From positions 1-30,139 of the IMG/VR virus record IMGVR_UViG_3300046777_000328: 30,139 nucleotides of DNA. The stretch is one strand, 5' to 3'. The translations under genes were made by a program, and so were the position numbers. Positions 13,378 to 20,819 of the stretch are shown here, piece after piece (position 1 is the stretch's first letter; every line of letters starts with the position of its first letter). This DNA comes from a virus. The notes beneath the pieces were generated by a model, which saw only the letters and a program-made list of their open reading frames with translations, was not told the origin of the DNA and ran no database searches.

Positions 13378-13607
13378 AAAGACTGTACGACTTCAAATGT
13401 CCTAATGATCACATAACTGAATCGCTAGTTGATAGTGATCATACGACAGCCAAGTGCAAAGTATGTAGTAAGGACGCTATCAGGCTCGTTTCAGCTCCAA
13501 GTATCGGTTTAGACCCTCTATCAGGGGATTTTCCCGGTGCTACAGCTAAATGGGCTGCTGTGAGGGCTGATAGGCTCAAGCAGGAACAAAAGAGAGGATC
13601 TGAGTAA
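13374..13607 (+). CDS. Zinc-ribbon protein, FmdB-like, 77 aa
   Basis: Begins MKRLYDFKCPNDHITE, and CKVCSKD follows about 20 residues later, giving a C-x3-H / C-x2-C zinc ribbon like the FmdB-type regulatory zinc ribbons found in many phages. The C-terminus is basic and helical (GATAKWAAVRADRLKQEQK). This fusion of zinc ribbon and AxKWAxxRAxRxKQE tail is common next to portal and scaffold genes. The function is unknown. Translation is coupled to the upstream gene by ATGA. Confidence 0.78.
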   Translation: MKRLYDFKCPNDHITESLVDSDHTTAKCKVCSKDAIRLVSAPSIGLDPLSGDFPGATAKWAAVRADRLKQEQKRGSE

Positions 13608-13674
13608 CATCAGGCAACCCTAGGTTCATAATATAAATATCCTGTAATCCCATGTGGACAGGGAAAGGTTAGGT

Positions 13675-14484
13675 ATGGCTTTAATTGATAATGAGGAACT
13701 AAGCGGTAGCAATAGTGAACTCGATGCTGAGGATTTTAAGCAACAACAGCAACAACAATCCTCAAACGAACAACAAACACCACGAGCTGAACAAGCAGTT
13801 TCTGAGATCCCTGAGAAATACAAGGGGAAGAATCTTGAAGACATTGTTCGTATGCACCAAGAGGCTGAAAAGCTCATTGGACGACAAGCTCAGGAAGTTG
13901 GTGAAGTTAGGCGTTTGGCAGACGAGCTTCTAAAGCAATCATTAGCTCATAATAACGTTAAGACACAACCAAAAGAAGAGATACAACCAGAGGTAGATTT
14001 CTTTGAAGATCCGCAGAGTCACGTTAATCGTGCTGTAGCGAATCATCCTGATGTGTTGGCAGCTAAACAAGCTTCAATGCAACTTAAGCAGATTCAGACA
14101 CAAGCAATGCTCGCTAAGAAGCATCCTGACTTTGCAGATGTTGTACGTGATGGTGAGTTTATTGAGTGGGTTAAAGCTTCTCCAATGAGGCTTAACATCT
14201 ACGCAATGGCTGATGCTCAGTATGACTTTAATGCAGCTGATGAACTGATCTCTACATTCAAACAGATTCGCACATCTAAGACACAACAAACTACTGAAGC
14301 AGGTAACGCTGTTCGCAAACAGAATCTGAAAGCAGCTGGTGTTGATGTCGGTGGAACTGGAGAGTCTTCGAAGAAAGTATATCGACGTACCGACCTTATC
14401 CGGTTACGCATGACTGATCCCGACCGATATGAAGCCTTACAACCAGAAATTATGGCTGCATACTCTGAAGGTCGAGTGAAGTAA
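13675..14484 (+). CDS. Capsid scaffolding protein
   Basis: Internal chaperone for prohead assembly, lost before DNA filling. 269 aa, highly polar. It has a Gln/Asn-rich N-terminus (KQQQQQQSSNEQQ), the PEKYKGKNLEDIVRMHQEAE motif usual in podovirus scaffolds, a long helical coiled region (RQAQEVGEVRRLADELLKQS) and a basic C-terminus expected to touch coat protein. The ATG at 13675 after AAAGGTTAGG is preferred to an upstream in-frame GTG at 13654. It directly precedes the capsid gene. Confidence 0.88.
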   Translation: MALIDNEELSGSNSELDAEDFKQQQQQQSSNEQQTPRAEQAVSEIPEKYKGKNLEDIVRMHQEAEKLIGRQAQEVGEVRRLADELLKQSLAHNNVKTQPKEEIQPEVDFFEDPQSHVNRAVANHPDVLAAKQASMQLKQIQTQAMLAKKHPDFADVVRDGEFIEWVKASPMRLNIYAMADAQYDFNAADELISTFKQIRTSKTQQTTEAGNAVRKQNLKAAGVDVGGTGESSKKVYRRTDLIRLRMTDPDRYEALQPEIMAAYSEGRVK

Positions 14485-14526
14485 ATTCAAACACAAACAA
14501 ACACAAATCATTAGGAGATTTATAAA

Positions 14527-15486
14527 ATGGGCTTAGGTACAAATCACGTAACAACCACCACCGGTGCAACGTTCATTCCAGAAGTATGGAGTGATGAAAT
14601 TGTAGCAGCATACAAGAAAAGCTTGGTAGCTGCTAACCTAGTTAAGAAGATGAGCTTCAAGGGCAAGAAAGGTGACACCGTTCACATTCCAGTGCCTACA
14701 CGTGGTTCTGCTTCTGCTAAGGCAGCTTCAACTCAAGTTACCTTGATTGCAGCTACTGAGTCTGAAGTTACTGTTGCTATCGACAAACACTATGAGTACT
14801 CACGTCTGATTGAAGACATCGTTGAAGCTCAAGCATTGTCTAGCTTGCGTCAGTTCTACACTGATGATGCTGGCTATGCTTTGGGTAAGCAAGTTGATAC
14901 TAACTTGGTTCAATTGGGTCAACAGTTCAACGTGTCTACAGCTGGTGCTGGTAACTTCCGTTATGCTGGTGCTTTCATCGGTGGTGACGGTTCTACCGCT
15001 TTCGACTACACAGCTAACACCAATGCTGGTAACGCCTCAGCTTTGACAGCTGCTGGTATTCGTCGCACTATTCAGCGTCTTGATGACAGCGATGTTCCTA
15101 TGGACAATCGTTTCTTCTTGATCCCTCCTTCAGTGCGTAACACCATCTTGGGCTTGTCTGAGTTTACCACCTTCAACAGCGTTGGTGAAGCCGGCACTGC
15201 TAACAGCATCCGTAACGGTATGATTGGTGACATCTATGGTGTTCCAGTCTATGTTACTACCAATGCTGACTACGCTAACAGCGCTGCTAACGGTTCTGGT
15301 ACTAACATTGGTCGTGTGTGCTTGATGGCTCACAAAGACTCTATGGTGTTGGTTGAGCAAGTTGGTGTCCGTTCACAGACTCAGTACAAACAAGAGTACC
15401 TCGGTACATTGTTCACTGCTGATACTTTGTACGGCTGCGCTGAGTTGCGTAACTACGGTGGCGTTGCCCTCGTGGTTCCAGCTTAA
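14527..15486 (+). CDS. Major capsid protein
   Basis: Builds the icosahedral head. 319 aa. The N-terminal FIPEVWSDEIVAAYKKSLVA, a GDTVHIPVPTRG segment and the later DDSDVPMDNRFFLIPPSV, IGDIYGVPVYVTTN and C-terminal YGCAELRNYGGVALVVPA fit the HK97-fold coat proteins of T7-like and related podoviruses. Codon use appears biased (many GCT, GGT, AAC and CGT), as expected for a highly expressed gene. A strong TTAGGAGAT site precedes the ATG. An intrinsic terminator follows, so capsid mRNA is probably made in excess of downstream genes. Confidence 0.94.
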   Translation: MGLGTNHVTTTTGATFIPEVWSDEIVAAYKKSLVAANLVKKMSFKGKKGDTVHIPVPTRGSASAKAASTQVTLIAATESEVTVAIDKHYEYSRLIEDIVEAQALSSLRQFYTDDAGYALGKQVDTNLVQLGQQFNVSTAGAGNFRYAGAFIGGDGSTAFDYTANTNAGNASALTAAGIRRTIQRLDDSDVPMDNRFFLIPPSVRNTILGLSEFTTFNSVGEAGTANSIRNGMIGDIYGVPVYVTTNADYANSAANGSGTNIGRVCLMAHKDSMVLVEQVGVRSQTQYKQEYLGTLFTADTLYGCAELRNYGGVALVVPA

Positions 15487-15496
15487 TAGCTGAACA

Positions 15497-15532
15497 GGTT
15501 CCCCATACTCAAAAGGTGTGGGGAGCCTTTTT
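15497..15532 (+). terminator. Strong intrinsic terminator after the capsid gene
   Basis: GGTTCCCCATAC (15497-15508) pairs with GTGTGGGGAGCC (15516-15527) over 12 positions (two G-T), with the 7-nt loop TCAAAAG, followed by TTTTT (15528-15532). There is no promoter of similar quality just downstream, so tail genes must depend on read-through or antitermination. Confidence 0.92.
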
Positions 15533-15572
15533 AATGTATTAAACCTAGTACATCAGAAAGGTTAACAATATC

Positions 15573-15776
15573 ATGAAATTTAAATGTAAACAATCAGGTA
15601 ACACAGTTGAATTCTTCCAAGAGCACGAGATTGCTGAGATGCGTAAGCACGAAGGATACACTGAAGTACCCCCAGAAGCTCCTAAACCTGTAACATCATC
15701 AACATCAACGAATAGTAAAAAGGTAGCTAAGAATGAGATCAGTATCAGTGGGGACATTGCTGACGGCAGCAACTAA
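15573..15776 (+). CDS. Small post-capsid protein, 67 aa
   Basis: Begins MKFKCKQSGNTVEFFQEHEI and MRKHEGYTEVPPEAP, then a Thr/Ser/Lys-rich tail. The MKFKCxxSGNTVEF start is familiar from small genes just after podovirus capsid genes (from memory). It may be a head-associated or adaptor-stabilising protein, but its function is not known. AAAGG lies 12 nt before the ATG. Its last 44 nt overlap the next gene in a different frame. Confidence 0.75.
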   Translation: MKFKCKQSGNTVEFFQEHEIAEMRKHEGYTEVPPEAPKPVTSSTSTNSKKVAKNEISISGDIADGSN

Positions 15777-16065
15777 GACTACAATTTATACCGTTCCTAC
15801 TGGCTATTATGCTAAGTGGAATCTTTGTTACGTTGTTAATACGACAGGTAATAATAAAGCTATTGATGCTATCTGGTACGATGCTAGTGCTTCTACTGAG
15901 ATCCATGTACTAGACAACTATGTTTTAAGCCCTACTCAGTTTATTAAGTTTGATGGCGGTGCTTATGTTGTACTTGAAGAGGGTGATCAAGTACGTATGG
16001 AGTCAGAGTCTGGCTCAACAATGAACACTATTAATACATTCGAGTTATACAGAAAAGGTGAGTAA
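15733..16065 (+). CDS. Putative structural protein (beta-sandwich), 110 aa
   Basis: Reads VSVGTLLTAATKTTIYTVPT, then GYYAKWNLCYVVNTTG and FIKFDGGAYVVLEEGDQVRM. The alternating hydrophobic pattern suggests an all-beta jelly-roll or sandwich. Proteins of this type near capsid and tail genes are usually decoration or tail-associated; here this is inference. The start overlaps the previous gene by 44 nt, unusually long for this genome, with AAAAAGG about 10 nt before the ATG. Confidence 0.72.
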   Translation: MRSVSVGTLLTAATKTTIYTVPTGYYAKWNLCYVVNTTGNNKAIDAIWYDASASTEIHVLDNYVLSPTQFIKFDGGAYVVLEEGDQVRMESESGSTMNTINTFELYRKGE

Positions 16066-16070
16066 TTATC

Positions 16071-17711
16071 ATGGCTATTAAACCCACTAATACTTACTTT
16101 ACTGACTTTGAAGACAATGGTTTGTTCAGTGGTGAAGGATCTCTTATAGCTGATATGTTTGTAGATATCGTGCCTGAACTGGCTCCAATGACTACAGCAG
16201 CTGTGACTGCGGCTTCTCAGCCTACTCCTGTAGCTACTCCAGTTGTTCAAGCGCCAGCCAATCCTACAATAGATAACTTGATTCAAGCTTATCAACAACA
16301 AGGAGCTACGACAACAGCAGCCACGAATGAAACTGATGCTGGTACACAGTACAACACAACTCCTAATGATTTAGGCGGTGGTTGGATGGCTTGGGAGAAA
16401 CCTGCTGAAATTACTGGTTATCAAGGTCAAGGTGAAGACGCTACTCCAATTACTGCTAAAGCTGAGTTGGGTGGTTTTAGTCGTAAAGAAGGTGATTACG
16501 TTAACTTCTACGACCTTTCAGGCAACTTAGTTGATCGTCAGAAGTGGAACGAAAGTGCTCTCACATCTGCATGGAATGACTTAGGCCCTGTTGCGATGGC
16601 TGCTCTTACAATGGGCGGCGGTGCTGGTATGTTAGGTAATGCTTTGTTTGGCCTTGAAGGAGCTGCCGCTGCAGCCGCTGGTGGTGCTTTAGGCGGAGGT
16701 GTTAACGCAGCTATTACAGATCAGAATATTTTGCAAGGTGCTTTAAGAGGTGGTTTAAGTAGCGGACTTTCTGAATATCTTAAGCCTGTATCTTCAGCTG
16801 CAGATGCTGACTTAGCTGGTGGTTTGATTCCTGAGTACGGTACTAACACAGCTTATGATCAGTTCATGTCATCTGCTATGACCCCTGAAGCTAGTACAGC
16901 TATTGCAGACCTAATCAACGCCCAGCAGCCTACAGTAACTGTAGCACCTGTAGTTGAAGCCCCTCCAGCTTATTACACACCGCAAATAACTACTCCAAGT
17001 CCTGTTGATTACTCTTTGAGCAATACAACTGCAGTAGCTCCTGAGACTAACATGGGTGGTGCTCAAGGTCTACAGCCCGGTACTGCAGCTAATCTTGCTG
17101 ATATGGGTGGCGGGCAAGGATTGACTATTAACTTAGGTGCTCCTTCAGAGACTTTAGCTGATGCTTTATCTACCTTTGGTGGTGTCAATCCAGCTAATCT
17201 TTCTAGTATGGGAGGAGCTCAAGGTCTAACATACCAGACACCTACAGGCTTGGTAACAGAAACTGCTACATTGCCTACAGGTATTCCTAATGTCTTAGAT
17301 CGTATTCTCAGTGAAGGCGGCATCAATACAGCTACTAACATTGGATCAGGTATCGGAACTGAATTAGCTAATATAAATACTAATGTGCCTACACTTGAGT
17401 CTGTAACACCAACTACTCCAGTTACTCCTGAGAGTAAGAGTTTATTAGATAGTCTAACACCTTCTCAAGCTGCTAGTTTACTTAAAGGTGCTCTAGGTTT
17501 GTTTGGTGCTCTTAGTGCTGGTAAGACTTTGAGCGGTGGGGGTTCTACAGCTCCTAGCGTAGGTGCTTTACCTACACAGGGTATTCCATTGAACAGTCAA
17601 GATTACTTCAACGCTATTCAACAGAACTATAACACTTTGTTACCTACACTGCCTCGTGATGTGGCTACACCTTTGTCACAGTGGTACAACACTCAATATA
17701 CAGGGACTTAA
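16071..17711 (+). CDS. Large Gly/Ala/Thr-rich virion-associated protein, 546 aa
   Basis: Function not recognised. The N-terminal 120 residues are Thr/Ala/Pro-rich linker. A central hydrophobic Gly/Ala region (about 178-225, AALTMGGGAGMLGNALFGLE and GAAAAAAGGALGGGVNAA) could insert into a membrane. Three short repeats MGG(A/G)QGL start at residues 328, 345 and 380. Another hydrophobic segment (LLKGALGLFGALSAGKTLS) lies near residue 470. The low-complexity design and its place between head and fibre genes suggest a tail-tip or ejection protein. AAAGGTGAG, coded by the end of the previous gene, is its ribosome site. Confidence 0.78.
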   Translation: MAIKPTNTYFTDFEDNGLFSGEGSLIADMFVDIVPELAPMTTAAVTAASQPTPVATPVVQAPANPTIDNLIQAYQQQGATTTAATNETDAGTQYNTTPNDLGGGWMAWEKPAEITGYQGQGEDATPITAKAELGGFSRKEGDYVNFYDLSGNLVDRQKWNESALTSAWNDLGPVAMAALTMGGGAGMLGNALFGLEGAAAAAAGGALGGGVNAAITDQNILQGALRGGLSSGLSEYLKPVSSAADADLAGGLIPEYGTNTAYDQFMSSAMTPEASTAIADLINAQQPTVTVAPVVEAPPAYYTPQITTPSPVDYSLSNTTAVAPETNMGGAQGLQPGTAANLADMGGGQGLTINLGAPSETLADALSTFGGVNPANLSSMGGAQGLTYQTPTGLVTETATLPTGIPNVLDRILSEGGINTATNIGSGIGTELANINTNVPTLESVTPTTPVTPESKSLLDSLTPSQAASLLKGALGLFGALSAGKTLSGGGSTAPSVGALPTQGIPLNSQDYFNAIQQNYNTLLPTLPRDVATPLSQWYNTQYTGT

Positions 17712-17714
17712 GTA

Positions 17715-18797
17715 ATGTCTATTTATCGAGGCCCGGGAGGAGCTGGTGATGCTACTAACGATGCTAACAGTCAAGCTGCCTTAGCTGTACAGAAGGCTAG
17801 TGAAGCTACTGCAAGTGCAGCCGCTGCAGCATCATCAGCTACGGCAGCATCTACATCGGCTACAGCAGCAGCTAGCAGTGCATCATCAGCATCTAGTTCA
17901 GCCAGTGCTGCATCTACAAGTGCTTCCAATGCTGCTACGTCTGCCAGTACAGCTACAACGAAGGCTAGTGAGGCTTCTACATCAGCTACTAATGCTGCTT
18001 TATCAGCAACTGACTCAGCTGATAGTGCTACTGAATCTGCATCGTCAGCTAGTGACTCTTCTGACAGTGCTACCGAGGCTGCATCATCAGCTTCTGCAGC
18101 GTCTAGCAGTGCCAGTGCAGCGAGTACTTCAGCTAGCAATGCAAGCACCTCAGCAAGCTCAGCTAGTACTTCAGCCAGCACAGCAACGACTAAAGCTAGT
18201 GAAGCATCTACATCAGCTACCAATGCAGCTTCAAGTGCTACAGCAGCGGCTTCTAGTGCATCTGCAGCGTCTACTAGTGCTTCATCAGCATCCTCTAGTG
18301 CGAGCTCTGCAAGTACTTCAGCTAGTTCTGCGAGTACCTCAGCCAGTACAGCAACTACTAAAGCTTCAGAAGCTGCTACGTCAGCTACCAATGCAGCTAC
18401 ATCAGCTACTAACGCTAGTAACTCAGCAAGTTCAGCTTCATCATCAGCTTCTAGTGCTTCATCATCTGCTAGTGCAGCCTCTACGTCAGCTTCTAATGCT
18501 GCCTCTAGCGCCACTGCAGCGGCTTCAAGTGCTACAGCAGCGGCCTCTAGTGCTACAGCAGCAGCTGCATCAGCTACAGATGCCTCGAATGTGCTATCAA
18601 CTTCTGTGAGGCTTACAGGTGATCAAACTGTAGCTGGTATCAAGACTTTCAGCTCTAACATTGTAGGTTCTATTACAGGCAATGCAGCTACTGTGACTAA
18701 TGGTGTTTACACTACAGGTACTTATTCTAATCCAGCTTGGATTACTTCTTTAGACAGCTCTAAACTAACTGGCTCGATTGCCGGAGGGACATTTTAA
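17715..18797 (+). CDS. Ala/Ser-repeat tail fibre stalk protein, 360 aa
   Basis: After a short MSIYRGPGGAGDATNDAN head, residues about 20-290 consist almost only of Ala, Ser and Thr in degenerate seven-residue units (SASAASTSASNA type) interrupted by TTKASEAS blocks. This resembles the Ala/Ser-rich repeats of lambda-type side tail fibres, which form long trimeric stalks. The C-terminal 75 residues (VRLTGDQTVAGIKTFSSNIV, NAATVTNGVYTTGTY) are a typical fibre tip or adaptor segment. The last codons (GGA GGG ACA TTT) also form the Shine-Dalgarno of the next gene, which starts immediately after TAA. Confidence 0.88.
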   Translation: MSIYRGPGGAGDATNDANSQAALAVQKASEATASAAAAASSATAASTSATAAASSASSASSSASAASTSASNAATSASTATTKASEASTSATNAALSATDSADSATESASSASDSSDSATEAASSASAASSSASAASTSASNASTSASSASTSASTATTKASEASTSATNAASSATAAASSASAASTSASSASSSASSASTSASSASTSASTATTKASEAATSATNAATSATNASNSASSASSSASSASSSASAASTSASNAASSATAAASSATAAASSATAAAASATDASNVLSTSVRLTGDQTVAGIKTFSSNIVGSITGNAATVTNGVYTTGTYSNPAWITSLDSSKLTGSIAGGTF

Positions 18798-20066
18798 ATG
18801 GCAACAACTATTCTGACTAAACGCAGCAACACAGCCTCAGCTGTTCCACTGGCTGCTGATTTAACTAACTCTTCAAGTGGTGCTGAGTTAGCTGTTAACA
18901 CGGCTGATAAGCGACTGTTCACCAAGGACTCAGGTGGTACTGTCGTAGAGCTGGGCATTAATCCATCTTCACTGACCTTGTCTGGGGGCACAGCTAACGG
19001 TATTCCGTACTTGAATGGCTCTAAAGTTGTTACAAGTGGCTCTGTGCTTCAGTTTGATGGTACTAATTTGTTGGTTGGAGCTACGTCTTCTAGTTGGTCT
19101 GCAACAAATCGTAGAACAATTGAAATTAGCGGTACTTCAAGTTCTTTGTTGGGCATGAATGTTGGTGGGTTGACTTCAGGTTATTTGCTACATGATGGAA
19201 GTACTTTAAGTCTTTTCAACAACACCTCTGGTTCTTTGGCTTTTGGTGCTTATGGCTCAGAAGGTATGCGCCTAACCAGCACAGGTCTGGGTATTGGTAC
19301 TACAAGTCCTACTTTTGCCGCTGGTGGTGGAGTGCAAGTAAAAGGTTCTGGATTTACTAGTGTTCGTGTAACAAGTGGCGCATTAACTGGAACAGACTTT
19401 TCACAAGATTCTTCTGGTGGTTATCTGTATGTTCGAGATAACCTGCCGTTAATGTTTGGAACTAACAACACAGAGCGTGCCCGTATAGACTCAAGCGGTC
19501 GCTTTCTAGTTGGTGCAACTTCTACATATTCAAATGCCACTAAAGCAACATTCCAAGGCGTTCAAACAGGCGGTGGTGATGCTGTAGTTGCTATCTATAA
19601 TTCAGAAAGTTCTAGTGGAGATTCTTCTCCTCCTCTTGCGCTTTACAAGGCAATGACCACAACATCATCGTCTGCTCGTTTTGTGCAGTTTTATGCAAAT
19701 GGAGCAGGAACTCCAATGGGTGGTATTGTTGGTAACGGATCATCTAATGTTCAGTTTGCAACTCTTTCTGACATTCGTGAAAAAACAAATATTCAACCAA
19801 TCAGCGGTTCATTAGAGAAAATCAATGCTTTACGTCCTGTTAAATTTGATTGGATTGCTGATGGCTCTCACGTTAACGCAGGTTTTGTTGCACAAGAAGT
19901 TGAGACAGTTTTTCCTGAGTTTGTTGTTGAGAACATGGCAAATGAAGGACAAGAAGCACGAAAAGGTCTTACTGGAGGCATGACAGGTGGCATTGTTGCG
20001 CATCTTGTCAAAGCTATTCAAGAACTTAAAGCAGAATTTGATGCCTACAAAGCATCTCACCCTTAA
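18798..20066 (+). CDS. Tail fibre/spike with C-terminal S74 intramolecular chaperone
   Basis: Probable receptor-binding protein. The 422-aa protein has an N-terminal AELAVNTADKRLFTKDSGGT repeat-type domain, a beta-rich Gly/Ser/Thr middle, and a C-terminal peptidase S74 chaperone of endosialidase (324-422). The chaperone helps trimerise the fibre and then cuts itself off. The catalytic dyad Ser-x4-Lys is present in SDIREKTNI (S324, K329), so cleavage is predicted just before S324. Conserved NALRPVKFDW and GFVAQEVETVFPEFV follow, ending in a helix AIQELKAEFDAYK. Alanine codons from about 19,500 seem to shift from GCT to GCA, suggesting exchange of the tip. Confidence 0.9.
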   Translation: MATTILTKRSNTASAVPLAADLTNSSSGAELAVNTADKRLFTKDSGGTVVELGINPSSLTLSGGTANGIPYLNGSKVVTSGSVLQFDGTNLLVGATSSSWSATNRRTIEISGTSSSLLGMNVGGLTSGYLLHDGSTLSLFNNTSGSLAFGAYGSEGMRLTSTGLGIGTTSPTFAAGGGVQVKGSGFTSVRVTSGALTGTDFSQDSSGGYLYVRDNLPLMFGTNNTERARIDSSGRFLVGATSTYSNATKATFQGVQTGGGDAVVAIYNSESSSGDSSPPLALYKAMTTTSSSARFVQFYANGAGTPMGGIVGNGSSNVQFATLSDIREKTNIQPISGSLEKINALRPVKFDWIADGSHVNAGFVAQEVETVFPEFVVENMANEGQEARKGLTGGMTGGIVAHLVKAIQELKAEFDAYKASHP

Positions 20067-20084
20067 ACTCTAAAGGAAACTAAC

Positions 20085-20378
20085 ATGACTATCACTTGGA
20101 AAATCAACACCCTCGAAAGCAACACAGCAGACGGATTCGTAACTGTTGCTCATTGGCAAGCTACCGCAGTAGATGGAGAACACTCTGCCTCTGCCTACGC
20201 AACAGTCTCATGGGCTGAAGGTACTCCTACAATTCCATATGCCAACCTAACAGAAGCTACAGTCCTTAACTGGGTGTGGGAATCTGTTGACAAGGAAGCT
20301 ACAGAGGCTTCATTGGCTGCTCAGATTGAGTTGCTGAAGAACCCTGTTAAGGCTACTGGTACGCCTTGGAGTGAATGA
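20085..20378 (+). CDS. DUF7936-like phage protein, 97 aa
   Basis: Reads MTITWKINTLESNTADGFVT, then VAHWQATAVDGEHSASAYAT and ASLAAQIELLKNP near the end. From memory this is the DUF7936 family, found close to fibre genes in many phages of aquatic bacteria. It is predicted to be beta-rich then helical. The role is unknown; a fibre-associated or virion protein is likely by position. AAAGGAA precedes the ATG. The stop overlaps the next start (ATGA). Confidence 0.8.
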   Translation: MTITWKINTLESNTADGFVTVAHWQATAVDGEHSASAYATVSWAEGTPTIPYANLTEATVLNWVWESVDKEATEASLAAQIELLKNPVKATGTPWSE

Positions 20379-20614
20379 TTGTGATGACAGATGAAGTCAC
20401 TCACGAACATATCTATAACAGACTATTAGCTGTAGAAGCTAAGGTAGATAGTTTAGACAAGAATACTCAAGAGGTTGTAAAGGCATTCAATGCAGCTGCA
20501 GGTGCTTTTCAAGTTCTTGAGTGGATTGCTAAAGGTGTCAAGCCTCTGATTGTTATAGGTGCTTTCTTCGGAGCTATTTGGTTAGCTCTAGACAATAAAC
20601 TACACGGGAATTAA
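20375..20614 (+). CDS. Small single-TM protein, holin- or XhlA-like, 79 aa
   Basis: An N-terminal amphipathic or coiled segment (IYNRLLAVEAKVDSLDKNTQ, EVVKAFNAAAGAFQVL) is followed by one transmembrane helix (PLIVIGAFFGAIWLAL) and a short polar end. The arrangement resembles XhlA-type or other small accessory lysis proteins, but a structural membrane role is also possible, because the lysis genes proper lie 7 kb downstream. The first ATG (20375) is preferred since it overlaps the upstream stop with GGAG in place; an ATG at 20384 is also possible. Confidence 0.65.
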   Translation: MIVMTDEVTHEHIYNRLLAVEAKVDSLDKNTQEVVKAFNAAAGAFQVLEWIAKGVKPLIVIGAFFGAIWLALDNKLHGN

Positions 20615-20619
20615 AGTAT

Positions 20620-20808
20620 ATGGTAATGCCTACAAGAGGACAGCGTACAGCTAAGAATAAGATGAAGAAAGTAATGGGTGAGTACAAAGAAGGTACTCTC
20701 CACAGTGGCAAGGGTGGCCCTGTAGTTAAATCTAAAGCTCAGGCAGTTGCGATTGCTTTGAGTGAAGCTGATCGAGCTAAGAGAAAAACTGGTAGAAACA
20801 AGAAGTAA
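20620..20808 (+). CDS. DUF6496-like small basic protein, 62 aa
   Basis: Very basic: KKVMGEYKEGTLHSGKGGPV, then SKAQAVAIALSEADRAKRKT. From memory this is the DUF6496 pattern (a VMxEFKxGxLxSG motif followed by SRKQAIAIALSEA), common in phages of aquatic bacteria and some bacterial genomes. It probably binds DNA or RNA; its function is undetermined. Starts at 20620 or 20626 are both possible. Confidence 0.8.
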   Translation: MVMPTRGQRTAKNKMKKVMGEYKEGTLHSGKGGPVVKSKAQAVAIALSEADRAKRKTGRNKK

Positions 20809-20819
20809 AGGAACAATAA

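Noticed and set aside
13654-13674. GTG start extending the scaffold gene
   Set aside because: The ATG at 13675 has a better ribosome site and gives the usual scaffold start.
15700-15776. Programmed frameshift joining the genes at 15573 and 15733
   Set aside because: The second gene is in the +1 frame, no perfect slippery heptamer is present, and it has its own ATG with AAAAAGG upstream.
17771-18514. Long minus-strand open frame (247 codons) across the fibre gene
   Set aside because: It is the antisense shadow of the Ala/Ser repeat; its product would be low-complexity Ala/Glu/Asp/Leu with no ribosome site or homology pattern.
17800-18609. Second plus-strand open frame (269 codons) in the fibre gene
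   Set aside because: It arises from the same repetitive codons in another frame (Gln/Leu/His repeats) and has no independent start signal.
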